64,000 nucleotides of DNA from Sesamum alatum (taxonomy: Eukaryota; Streptophyta; Magnoliopsida; Lamiales; Pedaliaceae). Location: the NCBI GenBank assembly GCA_034509735.1, contig JACGWO010000008.1:12659864-12723863 (forward strand), written 5' to 3'. Positions 1 to 12,400 of this stretch are shown here, one piece after another. The notes below the pieces were generated by a model. That model had not been told where the DNA came from. It saw nothing but the letters and a program-made list of their open reading frames with translations, and searched no databases. A program made the translations under genes and the position numbers. Positions within the stretch are counted from its first letter, which is position 1; every line of letters starts with the position of its first letter.

Positions 1-1017
1 CCAAAACCGTACTGATGTACCCAAAAATGGGCTGGCCCAAAGAGTCCCAAACGGCCCAAAAAAGAAGAAAGAGATAGCACAAACCCAAAAGAATGCAAGG
101 CCCTGAAGGCCCCCCAATGGGGCCCAGTCCATGCCATCAGGAAGCCAGTCCAAGTAGAGCCCCCAGGGAGTCCGGCAGACCCCCCAAAAAATAAATTGAT
201 CAAAAAAAATTCAATCGGCCCAAATATGAGAAGGTCGGGTCCCATAATGCCTCATAGGCCCACAAGAAAGCTTAGGGACTTAAAATTCCCTAGCCAAAGT
301 CAAAGATCCTCTCACATGGCGTCCACGGGTGACCTAGGTGACATCCACATAGGATCTCTGAAGGCACCCCTCACAAAATCAGATAAGGACCAATAGCCCC
401 CTCGGGGACACGTGGCGCCTCTAAAGAGAAGTACCATAAACTCTAAAAGTTTGGACTCTAGCTAGTTGGTAGAAGGCATCTCCTCAACCAATTCCTGAAA
501 ATCTGGGAAAGCATCCAAAATTACCCCATCAGCAGCAGACTCCAACTACTCCCAGAGAATCGTGGGTCTCCAACTGTCCTCCCCTAGATTAGGGGGATCC
601 TCCAATAGCTGGGGACTCTCCACCGAATCTGAGTAGGATGCAACATTATCTAACATCTTTGAGGTCATGCTCCCCCAAATTCGTGATCTTCTCCAACCAA
701 TTGAATGTTGTTTATATATAGAGACCTCCCCAGCGGGAGAAGACAAGTTTTTACCCTCCTATGACAACTTGTACCTTGACACTACAACTTGAGCCTGTAT
801 TCTTCAATTTTCACCTTCATGCTACCACTTTAACTTGAAGGAACACTTGTAATTCGTACTTAGAGTTTGATTCCAATATCAATCTCTCATTTATAAATGC
901 AAAACGAGGAATAACACTCTCATTTTCACTCTTTATTTTATTGCATTTTACTTGATTATTTTGTACTCTAACTGGATCGAGCACTACATTTTTTGCTCGC
1001 ATCACGTACAAAATCAC
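1..1017 (+). repeat. Probable LTR remnant with TATA-like promoter
   Basis: No credible protein is encoded. The left part is rich in C and A runs. A TATA-like stretch (tttatatata, 711-720) is followed by a transcribed-leader-like segment and then a T-rich stretch near 930-1010, ending close to 'gctcgcatcacg'. This order (U3-like, TATA, leader, T-rich end) resembles a plant gypsy-type LTR read on the plus strand. The left end is outside the window and no second copy lies inside it, so the assignment is inferred from composition and order only. The following 1018-1246 is AT-rich and featureless. Confidence 0.35.
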
Positions 1018-1251
1018 ACCAAATCGCACCTGTGATTTTTAAAAAAAGTGACAATTTGAAAAATTATCCTATCAAACCGTCCATGACAAATTTTGATAAT
1101 AACTTTAAAAAAATTGAAACCGCAAGGTGAACACTTACCCAAATTCCGCATGTTCTTATCTCCAGTAATAAAGAGTGTTAGCAATAGTTCTTATTTTTAA
1201 GGTTAATTACACTTATCATTCACGGAGTATTGCATGTGTTGCAAATATTTT

Positions 1252-1685
1252 TGAAACGAAACACAATGCTGCACCTTGACCTCCATAGAACAAGACGAAC
1301 AGAGAAGAAAGAAAAGTTTCTTGGCTAATTTCAGCAGTATATTGCGTAAAGGAAATATAATGTGTATTCAAGAAGAGGAAGATCGGGCTTAAATAAGCTA
1401 ACCTAGAGCTTAACCGAACTAAACAAACTTAGCGATTAATTAACCGCCAAACCTAACAATACTAACAGTAAAGTTGTTACTAACTAAAAGAAGCGCACTA
1501 ACTAAAAGAAGCGTACTTGCGCTTTATTTACAGAATGAAGAGAAGAAAACGTAAGTCAGGATAAGAAACGTAAATCAACCCAGACAAAACGTTCTTAATA
1601 AACGCGTGTACAAGTTGGTTGTGACCCAAGCTCCTTACTGCTGCAAGTTGATCGTAAAACCAGTTGGAACTTCAGCTGACTAACA
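1252..1685 (-). repeat. 3' LTR of the copia element
   Basis: This LTR is 434 bp against 416 bp for its partner. The 18-bp difference is a tandem duplication of an 'actaactaaaagaagcg' unit near 1478-1515. It abuts the polypurine tract at 1686-1698 and the left copy of the ATTTT target duplication. Confidence 0.95.
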
Positions 1686-1698
1686 CTCCCCCCTCAAG
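1686..1698 (-). other. Polypurine tract
   Basis: On the minus strand this reads cttgaggggggag directly before the TGTTAG start of the 3' LTR. This is the usual plus-strand DNA priming site of LTR retrotransposons. Confidence 0.85.
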
Positions 1699-3420
1699 TG
1701 AGACTTGGTGGTAAATCAACCAAGCCTAACTTGGAGATGAGTTCTAAGAAGGTTGAGCCAGGAAGCGTCTTGGTAAAAACATCCGCAAGCTGCCGTTTGG
1801 AAGAAACATGTTGGGGCGCCATGAATCCAATCTTGTATCGATCTCGGACAACATGGTAGTCGATCTCGAGGTGTTTGGTCCTCTCATGGAACACAGGATT
1901 CGCCACAATGTGCAATGCAACTTGGTTATCATAGAAGAATGGAATGGGGGTCTGCACATGAATGAGGAGGTCTTGCAATAAGTTGTAAATCCAGATAAGT
2001 TCACACGTAGTGGATGCCATGCTGCGGTACTCTGCTTCGGTAGTTGATCTGGACACCGTGTGCTGCTTCTTGGTCTTCCAAGAAATGAGTGCAGGTCCTA
2101 GAAAGATACAAAAACCAGTCAAAGAACGCCTTGTGTCAATACATGAAGCCTAGTCTGCATCACTGTAGGCCACTAACTGGGGTGTGGTTCCTGCTGGAAA
2201 GAATAACCCCTTTGTGGGAGTCCCTTTAAGATAACGGAGAAGATGAAGTGTTGCATCCCAATGCTGTTGGCAAGAAGTCTTCATGAACTGGCTAAGTTGT
2301 TGGGATGCATGTGCTATGTCTGGTCGTGTGAATCCCAGATAGAGAATTCTGCCTATGAGCCTTCTGTAAGTGTCTGGATTAGATAGTGCATTTCCTGCTT
2401 CCAGTGTAAACTTAATTCCTGTTGGCAAAGGCGTGGTTGTAGCCTTGGCATTAGAGATACCAGCATCTAGCAGCAGATCGCGTATGTACTTGCATTGTGT
2501 CACCACCATGCCTTGTTGTGATATGGTTGTCTCTAGTCCAAGGTAGTACTTAGCCTCGCCTAAGTCCTTGATGGTGAAGAGATTGTTAAGGTACGATTTA
2601 ACTTCCAGAATATCAGCCTCACAAGCTCCTGTAATCAAAATATCATCCACATGCACAAGAAGGACAAGTAAACCTACAGAAGAGTGTTTAGTAAAAAGGC
2701 AATGATCATGTGCTGACTGAGTAAAACCAAAGGATTCTATTTTAAGTGTAAACTCAACATTCCATTGCCTGGATGCTTGTTTCAAACCGTATAGTGACTT
2801 TCTCAGCTTACAGACATGGCCTGGGGGCACTTCATATCCTTCTGGAGGCAGCATGTAAATCTCCTCTGCTAGGCTGCCATGCAAGAATGCATTGTTGACA
2901 TCTACATGATGAATTCGCCAATTTTGTGAGGCTGCAATGGCTAGGATTGCTTTCACTGTTACTGCTTTTACCACTGGTGAAAAACTATCTATGTAATCAA
3001 CCCCTTCTATTTGGTTGTATCCCTTAGCAACCAGCCTTGCCTTGTGCTTATCAACCAAGCCATCTGATCTCAGCTTCAGTTTAAAAACCCATTTGTATCC
3101 TATGGCTCACTTTCCCTCTGGGAGTGGTGTAACATCCCATGTATGTTTATTGTGAAGAGCATCCAGTTCAACTTGCATAGCTTGTCTCCATTCTGTGCAC
3201 TTATTTGCCTGCTCGAAGTTCCTTGGTTCCTGCAAGTTATTTAAAGAGGCAAGAAAACAAGTATGCAAGTAACCAATATTGGTGATGGCAGGTGAGGAAG
3301 TTTCAGTCAAGCTGCAATAAAAATCCACCATCCATGCCGGTTTGTTAGTAGTCCTAGTGGATCTCCTAAGGTGACCTTCATTTTCCACTACAGTGGGTGT
3401 TGGGATTGGTTCCAAAGCAG
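1694..3420 (-). pseudogene. copia reverse transcriptase and RNase H, broken
   Basis: The minus strand encodes a typical copia RT. After a divergent pre-RT linker the sequence holds KARLVAKGYNQ, then VDVNNAFLHG (first catalytic Asp), SLYGLKQASRQW, and a VHVDDILITG box in which the usual Tyr before the Asp pair has become His. RNase H follows with SDAD, STTEAEY and the H-ERTKHLEIDYH motif, ending about 10 bases inside the polypurine tract. Two in-frame stops break conserved motifs: a TGA just upstream of the conserved GYKWVFKLK segment near 3105, and a TAG after SDAD at 2150-2152, where a Trp codon is usual. The stop after SDAD separates RT from RNase H. Family assignment is secure; function is lost. 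Confidence 0.92.
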
Positions 3421-3433
3421 TTGCAGGTAAGGC

Positions 3434-4096
3434 CTAGACCTCACTAGGAGCACTGTTAATGTGAATGGGGCCTGTCTCACTGAGGTTAAAAGGAGGTGGG
3501 GATGTCACTGGATCAAGAGGCTTGTCAGCATAAGGGAAGATAGTTTCATGAAATATCACATCCCTAGATACTAATAGTGCCCTTCTTCCTAGGCTGTACA
3601 CCCTGTATCCCTTTTGGCCACTAGCATAACCTAGGAACACACATCTCTCTGCCCTAGGCTCGAATTTACCCTTTTGGGGATGGACATTAGTAGCATAACA
3701 AAGGGTACCAAATGTCCTCATATGTTCATATTGAGGTGCCTTCTTGTGTAAAATTTCAAAAGGGGTCTGCCATTGCAAAACCTGAGTGGGCAGCCGATTT
3801 ATGATATAGGTGGCTGTTAAAAGAGCCTCAGACCAAAAGATGCTAGGAGCATTAGATTGAAACATAAGTGCTCTAGCAAGTTGTAGTAAGTGTTTATGTT
3901 TTATCTCCACAACCCCATTCTGCTAGGGAGTATAGATACAAGTTTTCTGATGCAAAATGCCTTCTTCTTTCATAAAGTTTTGGCACTCACGGCTTAAGAA
4001 CTCAGTGCCATTGTCACTTCTAATCATTTTTATCTTCTTGCCAAATTGTGTTTGGACCATTTGTGAAATGTTTTTAAGATAGATAAAACCTGAGAT
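3434..4096 (-). pseudogene. copia integrase fragment
   Basis: Only the second half of the integrase core remains. It includes RSDNGTEF (second catalytic Asp) and the NGVVE motif (catalytic Glu), then the conserved HLLQLARALMFQSNAP and LGYASGQKGYRVY segments. A TAG at 3923-3925 replaces the Gln usual before NGVVE. The amino-terminal zinc-binding region and first catalytic Asp are missing. The reading frame jumps from the end of the protease region to mid-core near 4095, which marks an internal deletion. Confidence 0.9.
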
Positions 4097-5498
4097 TTAT
4101 ATTTCATCAAATAGGTCCAATTTAAATTCAATGTTGTTGTTTTCACACAGCTTATTGACAGATAGTAGGTTAAATTTCAATGCAGGAACAAGTAATACAT
4201 CAGACAATATAAGCATGCTTGAAACATGTACATTTCCAACAGTGTTTACCAACTGTTTTGAACCATCAGCAAGATGTATAAACAAGCCATTTTTATGTCT
4301 TTTGTTCTCAAGCAGAATAGTTTTATCATTGCACATGTGTGAGGTAGCTCCAGAATCAATAACCCAAAATTTGGAATTCTCAATAACTGAGTTAAGGATG
4401 GACTTACCTGAGAAATCCTCAAAGTTGCTATCTTTGGATCCAAAGGTAGAGCTTTCTCCAATCACCTTCTTGAGTTCCATCCTTATAATTTCTGCAATGG
4501 CTTCTTGATCAACAGTGTTATGAGCTGACTCTTGGTCAGTGGCTTGGCTTGCTGTGCTGCTGAAGGCTCTACTCAGTGAGGGGGTAGTCATTGTGCTGCC
4601 TCCTTTGTTCTTTCGTTGTTCTACTAGAGTTTTATACCACTCCGGATACCCTTTAATGTCAAAACAATTCTCTTTAATGTGACCAGTCTTGCCACAATGT
4701 GTACATAGTTGTCCTTTCTTTTCTTGAGGAGTCCTTTTCTTCCATTGGCCTTTATTGGCCTGGAACTCCTTTGCTTGCATAGCTGCATTCTGAGTAGGTG
4801 CTGCAATAGCCGTATTGATTTTCTTTTGCCTTTCATCTCTCAACACCATTCCATAAGCCTTTGACACAGGAGGTAGGGTTCTAGCAAGAGGATTTTCCCT
4901 CTAATCTGTTCAAAGCACTCATTGAGTCCCATTAGGAACTGCATTAGATGATCTTTTTGTTGCAAGCTAGCCAATTCTTTGGATGTTCCACAACTGCAGG
5001 CAGGGACTGTCACCAAGCAGGAAGCTCATCCCAAAGTTTCTTCAAGCGAGCAAAGTAAGTAGAAACTGATTGATTGCCTTGTGAGATTGATGCTATTTCT
5101 CTTTGCAGTTGATATATCAGTGGTCCATTGCTCACTCCATACCTTGATTCAATTTCAAGCCATAATTCCCGTGTTGTGTCAATGTACAAGAAAGATTCCA
5201 CAATCTCTTTGGAGATTGTATTCAAGATCCAAGAAATGACTAGGGAGTCAGCTCTATACCAGGACTCAAATTCTTCTAAATCTTCATCAGGTTTGGGGTT
5301 TTTCCCGATAATGAATCCTAGTTTCATCTTGGCCCTAAGGGCGAATTTAATCGATCGACACTAGGAAAAGTAATTCTGCCCCGTTAAGATATTTGAAATC
5401 AGTACGGTTCCAGGGTTTTCAGTTACCTGATTCTTCAAGAGATCCATGTCAGTGATCACTTGCTTTCCCTTCGCCTCTGATTTAGTAGGGCTGCTCAT
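4097..5498 (-). pseudogene. copia gag, zinc knuckle and protease, broken
   Basis: Gag starts at the ATG at 5496-5498 (MSSPTKSEAKG). It has the copia gag core (GFIIGKNPKPDEDL, SWILNTISKEI, LWLEIESRYG), then a CCHC zinc knuckle (CTHCGKTGHIKENC, near 4690) and the protease signature WVIDSGATSHM (near 4345), whose Asp is the catalytic residue. A TAG at 5361-5363 interrupts gag where a Trp is usual. Two frameshifts lie between about 5010 and 4867. The frame ends with a TAA at the deletion junction near 4097. Confidence 0.9.
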
Positions 5499-5593
5499 GG
5501 TGGAGGTATAATGAGCTCACTGGAAATCAATCAACAGGAATCTTGAGTTGCCTTTCTTGATACTGGAAATAATGGAAGTAATTACCAGAAAAA

Positions 5594-5609
5594 TCTGGCT
5601 CTGGTACCA
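5594..5609 (-). other. Primer binding site, initiator Met tRNA type
   Basis: On the minus strand, directly after the 5' LTR, the sequence reads tggtaccagagc. This is the usual copia primer site complementary to initiator methionine tRNA (TGGTATCAGAGC), with one mismatch. It fixes the LTR end and the orientation. Confidence 0.9.
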
Positions 5610-6025
5610 TGAAACGAAACACAATGCTGCACCTTAACCTCCATAGAACAAGACGAACAGAGAAGAAAGAAAAGTTTCTTGGCTAATTTCAGCAGTATAT
5701 TGCGTAAAGGAAATATAATGTGTATTCAAGAAGAGGAAGATCGAGCTTAAATAAGCTAACCTAGAGCTTAACCGAACTAAACAAACTTAGCGGTTAATTA
5801 ACCGCCAAACCTAACAATACTAACAGTAAAGTAGTTACTAACTAAAAGAAGCGTACTTGCGCTTTATGTACAGAACAAAGAGAGGAAAACGTAAGTCAGG
5901 ATAAGAAGCGTAAATCAACCCAGACAAAACGTTCTTAATAAACGCGCGCACAAGTTGGTTGTGACCCAAGCTCCTTACTGCCGCAAGTTGATCGTAAAAC
6001 CAGCTGGAACTTCAGTTGACTAACA
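5610..6025 (-). repeat. 5' LTR of the copia element
   Basis: This 416-bp LTR differs from its partner at about 14 positions, mostly transitions, and lacks the 18-bp duplication. It is followed by the right copy of ATTTT at 6026-6030. Confidence 0.95.
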
Positions 6026-6030
6026 ATTTT

Positions 6031-7309
6031 CCAAATGTTTAAAATGTATAAAAAAAAGGCCCACCTTACGTTTAAATCAATAAAAGAAAAGCGCACCTTA
6101 CTAGACGCCGTTAATAATGCTTTTAGTCTAACGCTATTGTGGACCTGATGTTTGTCTTTATGACCATTGGGAGAATCTTCTGGATTTTTATGATCAATTT
6201 TGCCCCCTAAATATATATATATATATATATATATATTAATTAGCATGTGCCCCGTACTATACACGATTTATTTAAAAAAATATTGTGTTAGTTTTACACA
6301 CTCAAAACTTAATGTCCAAAAGATAGCTAAACATAATTGAATCGACATATTAACTACGACTAAAAAATTTCTTGAAATATAAAAATATCATACTTTGGGA
6401 TGGGTTCTCGTGGACAATGCCACCTTAAATCATTCTTTTAGTTTTCATCATTATCTAGAATTTTGAAATTATACAGAAGGGTAAATTGTTATCTAATAAA
6501 AACTCGATTTTTTTTTGAAAAATTGCTAACCTAAATTAAATATCAAAAAAACAAAAAAATATTTGAAACAAATCGTACAATATCAACTGATCACCCAAAT
6601 TCTTACATAATTTATTGTTTTTTCAATTTGAAAATAAAATACAGAATGTAGTATAAACATTTTTGATAAATAACATTAGTCACTGATAAAAAAATGAATT
6701 TACTACGTAAGTCTATATTAATAATCTCCGTAGTATCTAAATCAATCATAAACAAAAATTAAGAAAGTAGAGATATATAATAAAGTGAGATTTATAATTC
6801 TCAAAATTACTTTTATATAGACAAAAAAATAAAATAAATGTCTCGCGCCCTATAGTAAAAAGATAAAACATAAAAAGAAAAAGATGAACAATGATTATAT
6901 AAGGATAATTACATAAATCAGATAAGAGAAAGAAGAAATACAATAAAATAAATGAATTTATATGAGAATCAATGAGTAAATATCTTTGTATTGGGGAAAA
7001 AACTCAAAAAATCAAGAGCACATATGCCAATTGGAAGTTAGAAACTAATAAAAATAAGTTAGATGATCGGAGTACTATCAAATTAGAAATAACTGAAGAA
7101 AATACACTTTAAAAAGCAATGAAAATTAAAAACAATACTCAAATTAAATATGAAAGAGAAAATTAAAGAGCATGATAATATATCATTGAATAACTAAAAA
7201 AGAATCAATTTTTACAATGAATAGTTCGGGTGAGTGTAAAAAACAAATCGTCAACTAAAATAATTGATCATCATGATAAATTACTCCAAACTTTAATTGA
7301 GTACAACAT
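6031..7309. other. AT-rich intergenic sequence with (AT)13
   Basis: I see no coding region or RNA gene. A dinucleotide tract, (AT)13, lies at 6211-6236. The remainder is A-rich and low in complexity, and short reading frames here have no recognisable composition. It ends at the target duplication of the next LINE. Confidence 0.7.
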
Positions 7310-7965
7310 GAAATCATATTGAGGAAAAAACAAGTTAAAAGTATTAGTATTAACTAATAATACGTTCTCTCTATCCTTGAGAGTCTTCATTCTCTCTGTC
7401 CCTTGAGAGTTTTCCTCCTTCACAACTCTTCTGATTTCACGGCTGCTGCAACTGCTCCTTCCACAGCGGCACCACCCTGTGAGATCCTTGGGCCTCTCCT
7501 ACACGGTGATTGGCTCTACTGACGTTGGGCGTGGCTGGGGCGGACGGCGGGCTCTGGTCGTGTTTTCTCTCGTTCTCGGGTTGCCGGGTCTCACGGCGGG
7601 GGCGGAGGTTACTTTGCATTTTCTTGAGCGTTTCTTGCGACAACTCTATCGTCCTTCTCTTAGGTGTGCAGCGGGCTTCCTCTCTTGTGGCTGCGCAATG
7701 CAGGCTTCGGCGAAGGGCTCCCTCCATTCTTCTTTTCCTTTACACTGTGGCTTTTCTTTATTACTCTGTTTGTCTGTCTTTTTATCCTTTCTGATCTCTG
7801 TGCCATCCTTTTCTGGTTCTTAGTGTTTTTCTCAGGCGCGGCTGGGGGCGTGGCGTCTTGGCCTCTGTTGTTGTGGACGAGTGGACGGTCTGTAGGGAAG
7901 CTGCGGTCGAGGCTGAGCGGAAGTGAGGCGGCGTGGGGCAGTGGTTCTCGTTTGAGGGTCTGGGC

Positions 7966-9426
7966 ATGGAGGAGGCTATTGCGGGACTCCGGGGACGTCT
8001 ACGTCTGACTGAGGATGAGGGGCAGCGACTTGTGCTGCCAGGATCCTTATGGCATGCGGATTTAGACAGTCCACCAGTTGTGCTTGGTTGGGTGCCTCCT
8101 CTCCAGCAAGGTACCTCGGTTTGAAGCTTTTAGTACATCGGTGCAGGGCATGATCAACCCGGTGAAAGGTATGGACATACATCAGATCAGGGGTGGGCGC
8201 TTCCTTCTCCATTCTAATCATATCAATGATAGAAACCGGTCTTTAAAAGGGTATCCGTGGAGCTTTGAGAAGAACATCATCTTACTGAGCGGCATAGGGG
8301 AGAAGGAGAATCCATTGCAGGTGGACCTTGATTGGTGTGACTTCTATGTGCACGTGCATGAGCTTCCTTTTATCATGATGAATTTAGGTGTGGCAACGCA
8401 GATCGATAATTGGATAGGTCGCTTCCGGGACATGGATATGGACGACACAGGCTGTTCTTGGGGGGCTGCTCTTCGTCTCCGGGTGGCCATCAACATTACC
8501 CACCCATTGCCGTGTGCTCTCCCAATTGTTTCGACCCTGGGAGATGAGCTCTTGGTGTATCTTACCTATAAGCGCCTACCGAACTTCTGCTACCTTTGTG
8601 GACAACTCAGCCATATTGCCAAGTACTGTGAGTTGCAGTTCGAGGATGGGTTTGTGGACCCGAGTTTGGACTCCCCATACAGACCATGGCTTTGAACACC
8701 ACTTCCGACTAGGGGGCGAGGGCTACTCCACCGTCGAGAGACGGGGACCGATTCTAAGTAATCCCCAACATCCGATCTTGGTCAGCCACGGGGGCGGCCG
8801 TCTTTGGCAGTTTCTCTGGCTCTGGGCAGGCAGTTTCGGCAGAATAGGGGGACAAGGCAGAGGCATATCAAGAGGGGATCCGTGTAGTTTCAGCGGCGAG
8901 CTTCAGTCCAGGGCGACTGGCTCGGCAGGGGCGTGCAGTATTTTCTGAGGGTATGGTGCAGGGTGCGGAGGTTGATGGTGATTTGGGATCGGAGGATTTC
9001 CTCATGGACTGTGCAGGGTTGGAATCTGGGGGGCCGGTGCCTCCGAAGGTCGTGTTTGAGCCTGAGGCCGTATTGGAGCAGCGCCCTGAAAACTCGGCGG
9101 AGTTTGTCCCGTCGACTATCCCGGAGCCTGGGCCGATGGGAGCCTCGCTGGTACAGGATATTGTTAAGGGAGGGCTTGAGGGTGGATTGGTTACAGTGCC
9201 GCTTCGGTTCACTGCTGGGGGCAAATCGGGCCGATGAGGGAAAGGTCGTCGCAGTAGGCCGCGTGCGTTAGATACGACGGGTTCGCGAAAGAGGCCTCGG
9301 GGATGCTCAGTGCTGGATTTGGAGGGGGAGGTTCTGCGGGGCGGTAAGCGTCGACTGTTGTTGGTGAATGAGGAATCTGATGTTCTATCGGTGGAGGCTG
9401 CGACGCAGCCCCACTGCCAGTCATGA
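7966..9426 (+). pseudogene. LINE-A ORF1, RNA-binding protein with CCHC knuckle
   Basis: The likely start is the ATG at 7966 (MEEAIAGLRGRL). A frameshift near 8060-8078 moves the protein to the frame carrying CLVGCLLSSKVPRFEAF, GRFLLHSNH and YPWSFEKN, which is the DUF4283-type domain of plant L1 ORF1. A CCHC knuckle follows (CYLCGQLSHIAKYC, near 8590-8630). A TGA near 8694 interrupts the chain after PYRPWL. A proline- and glycine-rich tail continues in another frame from about 8950. That tail frame ends with a TGA at 9424-9426 that overlaps the ORF2 start as ATGA. ORF1 proteins bind element RNA. This copy has at least two frame changes and one nonsense codon. Confidence 0.85.
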
Positions 9427-12400
9427 AAGTCTTAGCATGGAACTGTCAGGGGCTGGGGTCCCCTTGGACAGTTCACAAGCTTCGGGAGCTCATTCGGCAT
9501 CACAACCTCGGCTTGGTCTTTATCTCCGAGACCAAGTCCTCTTCTAGGAGATATGAATGGCTGAAACAATAGTTAAACTTCACCGGTGTGGGTATTGCAG
9601 CTTGAGGCCGCGGTGGGGGACTAGTTCTGCTCTGGCGGAAGGATATTGAGGTTTGGGTTCAATCGTACTCGCTCCAGCACATTGACGCCACAGTTCGGGG
9701 AGAGGGTGACACTAAGCGATGGCGGTTCATAGGATTCTATGGCCACCCGGATGTTAATCACTGCCGGGAAACTTGGGACCTTCTTCGTCAGCTGCGCTGG
9801 CAATCTGTTCGCCCGTAGGAGTGTATGGGGGACTTTAATGACATTCTAACTGCTACTGAGAAGGAAGGAAGAGTGCGCCGAGCGCAGTGGCAGATGGAAG
9901 CCTTCCGTAGGTGCCTTGAGGATTGTGACTTACAGGATTTGGGTTTTACCGGTATGCCATTTACATAGTACAATCACAGGGAAGCTCCAGCGACGGTCCT
10001 CGCCAGATTAGACAGGGTATGCAGCAATGTGGTTTGGTCGGCTCTTTTTCTGGCAGCACTGGTCTCCCATATTCCGGTGGCCTGTTCGGATCATGCCGTC
10101 ATTTTGCTTAATCTGTCCGGGATCGCCAATGGGCCTGCCACACCTGCGAGGCGTCAGTTTCGCTTTGAGGCTGCATGGGCCCAGGCAGCAGGGTGTGAAA
10201 GCATCATCGAGGATGGATGGCAAGAAAGTGTTGGGGCTACGGTGGCTGAGGTACTTCGTAATAAGATCTCTCAGTGTGCTCTAGCTCTACGCTCTTGAGA
10301 TCAGCTACAGTTTGGGAATATCCATCGGTGGGTCAAGGACCTTCGGGATGATATCACCAGGCTACGTCAGGGAGTAGTGACTGAGGAGGTTAAAAACAGG
10401 ATTGAAGGGCTCCGTACGGAACTCGAGGAATCTTTGGCCCGGGAAGAGATATTTTGGAAATAGCGGGATAAGGCGTTATGGCTACAAGAAGGGGACCGGA
10501 ATAATGTTTTCTTCCATGGGCAAGCAACGGAACAGCGTCGCGGCAAGACGATTAAGCTCCTCCAGGATGAGCAGGGACGATGCTATGCCAAGAAATCGGA
10601 AATCCAGGGTGTCATTATGGCTCATTTCTCAAATGTCTTCCGTTCCACAGCCCCAGACCCCAGGCGATCGACGATTACCTCACCTGCCTGCAACCGAAGG
10701 TCTTGGACACGGCTAACCTTGAGCTCGGCCGCCCCTTCACTACTGATGAGGTCAAGACGACACTCTCCCAAATGCACCCGTTGAAATCGCATAGGCCAGA
10801 TGGTATGTCTCCTATCCTTTTTCAAAATTACTGGCATATTGTGGGTCCTACTACTACTAAATGCGTCCTTGACTTCCTTAATAGGGGATCCCTTGATCAT
10901 GCCCTAAACGCTACCCATATCGTCCTCATCCCTAAAGTTGCCAACCCAGAAATAGTGTCTGCCTTCCGTCCTATCAGTCTGTGTAATGTCACATATAAGA
11001 TTGCCTCCAAAATCCTCGCCAATCGCATAAAGCCCCTCCTTGACACCATAATCTCGCCCCATCAGTCGGCTTTTATTCCCGGCCGACTTATCACGGATAA
11101 CGTGCTCATAGCCCATGAACTCAATCATGTACTAGCACATAAATACCAGGGTCTGACCGGCCATGCCTCGCTCAAACTCGACATCAGTAAGGCCAATGAC
11201 CAGGTAGAGTAGATTTTCCTTGAATGAGTGCTCCTTAGGCTAGGCTTTCCTATGAGATTTTGTTTCACTTATTATGCAATGTGTGACGACTGTCTCTTAT
11301 TCCTTTTTGCTTAATGGTGATTGTTTTGGTGCTTTGAAGCCGGAAAGGGGCCTCCATCAAGGAGATCCCCTCTCCCCCCTATTTGTTCCTTTGTTGTGCA
11401 GAGGTCTTCAGCTGTCTTATCCAGGCGGAGGAGAGTCGAGGCATACTCCAAGGGGTGTGGGCCAGTCGCCAGGGACCGCGTATCACCCATCTCCTCTTTG
11501 CCGATGATGCTCTCCTGTTTTGTCAAGCCACGAGAGAGGCTCTGCTCTACGTCCGCTCCGTACTCCCCACCTTTGAGGTCGTCTCCGGGCTTGCAATCAA
11601 CTTGGACAAGTCAGCCGTCGTGTTTAGCAAGAATACCCCTTCAGCATTCCGTGATGAGCTCGCCCCCCTGTTGGGGGTCCCGGTGGTTAATAAGCATGAT
11701 AAGTACCTTGGTCTGCCGGCAGTGGTCGGCAAATCAAAGAGGGCGGTCTTTGAGGGTTTGCAGGACCATATATGGGGAGCTTTCAACAGATGGGCGGCTA
11801 AGAGGCTTTCACAGGCTGGACGGGTTGTGATGATTAAGGCAGTTATTCAGGCGATCCCTACCTACGCCATGTGCTACTTCCGCCTACCGGACACCCTTCT
11901 TCGGGAAATTGAGAGCATGACGACAGCCTTTTTTTGGCACTAAGAGGGGGACTGAAAGATCCACTGGAAGGCGTGGAAAAAGGTGTGCCGTAGCAAGATT
12001 GAGGGCGGCTTGGGTATCCGCAAGCTCAAGGATTTTAACGAGACCCTTCTCTGTAAGCAAGCTTGGCGCCTCCTCACTCAGCCGGCCAGCCTTCTTCACC
12101 AAGTGATGCAGCCCAAGTACTTCCTAGGTAACTCGATTCTTGACCTCTCCGCCAGCCGTAGTAGCCCTTCTTTCGCATGGCGGTCGATCAGCTGCGCCTG
12201 CCCGCTTCTTTGCGCAGGGGCTTGGCGTCTGATTGGTGATGGGTGAGCAACTCGGACCTTCCTCGACCCCCTGGATCCCTCGGTCCACCACCTTCCGCCC
12301 AGCTCTTCCTGCCCGTACCTTGCCAGCTGACTCTATGGTGGCGAACCTGCTTAGCATGAACGGACTGTGGGACAATGCATGGTTCCGCGCCGAATTCTCG

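Larger units (their letters stand above)
1252..6025 (-). mobile_element. Ty1/copia LTR retrotransposon, complete ends, broken genes
   Basis: Two direct LTRs (1252-1685 and 5610-6025) bound the element and begin TG and end CA. The flanks are the perfect 5-bp duplication ATTTT at 1247-1251 and 6026-6030. A primer binding site next to the right LTR and a polypurine tract next to the left LTR show minus-strand transcription. The interior reads, in minus order, gag with a zinc knuckle, protease, part of an integrase, reverse transcriptase and RNase H, which is the copia order. Coding is destroyed by at least five in-frame stops in conserved contexts, several frameshifts and an internal deletion that removes the region between protease and mid-integrase. 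The LTRs differ at about 14 positions plus one 18-bp tandem duplication in the left LTR. That implies a young insertion that was probably mobilised in trans. Confidence 0.95.

Noticed and set aside
4131..4508. Plus-strand reading frame of 125 residues
   Set aside because: It is the antisense of the copia gag-protease region.
7437..8221. Several overlapping GC-rich reading frames on both strands at the LINE-A 5' end
   Set aside because: They overlap one another, have biased composition and no domain. The region is the LINE 5' UTR and ORF1 start.
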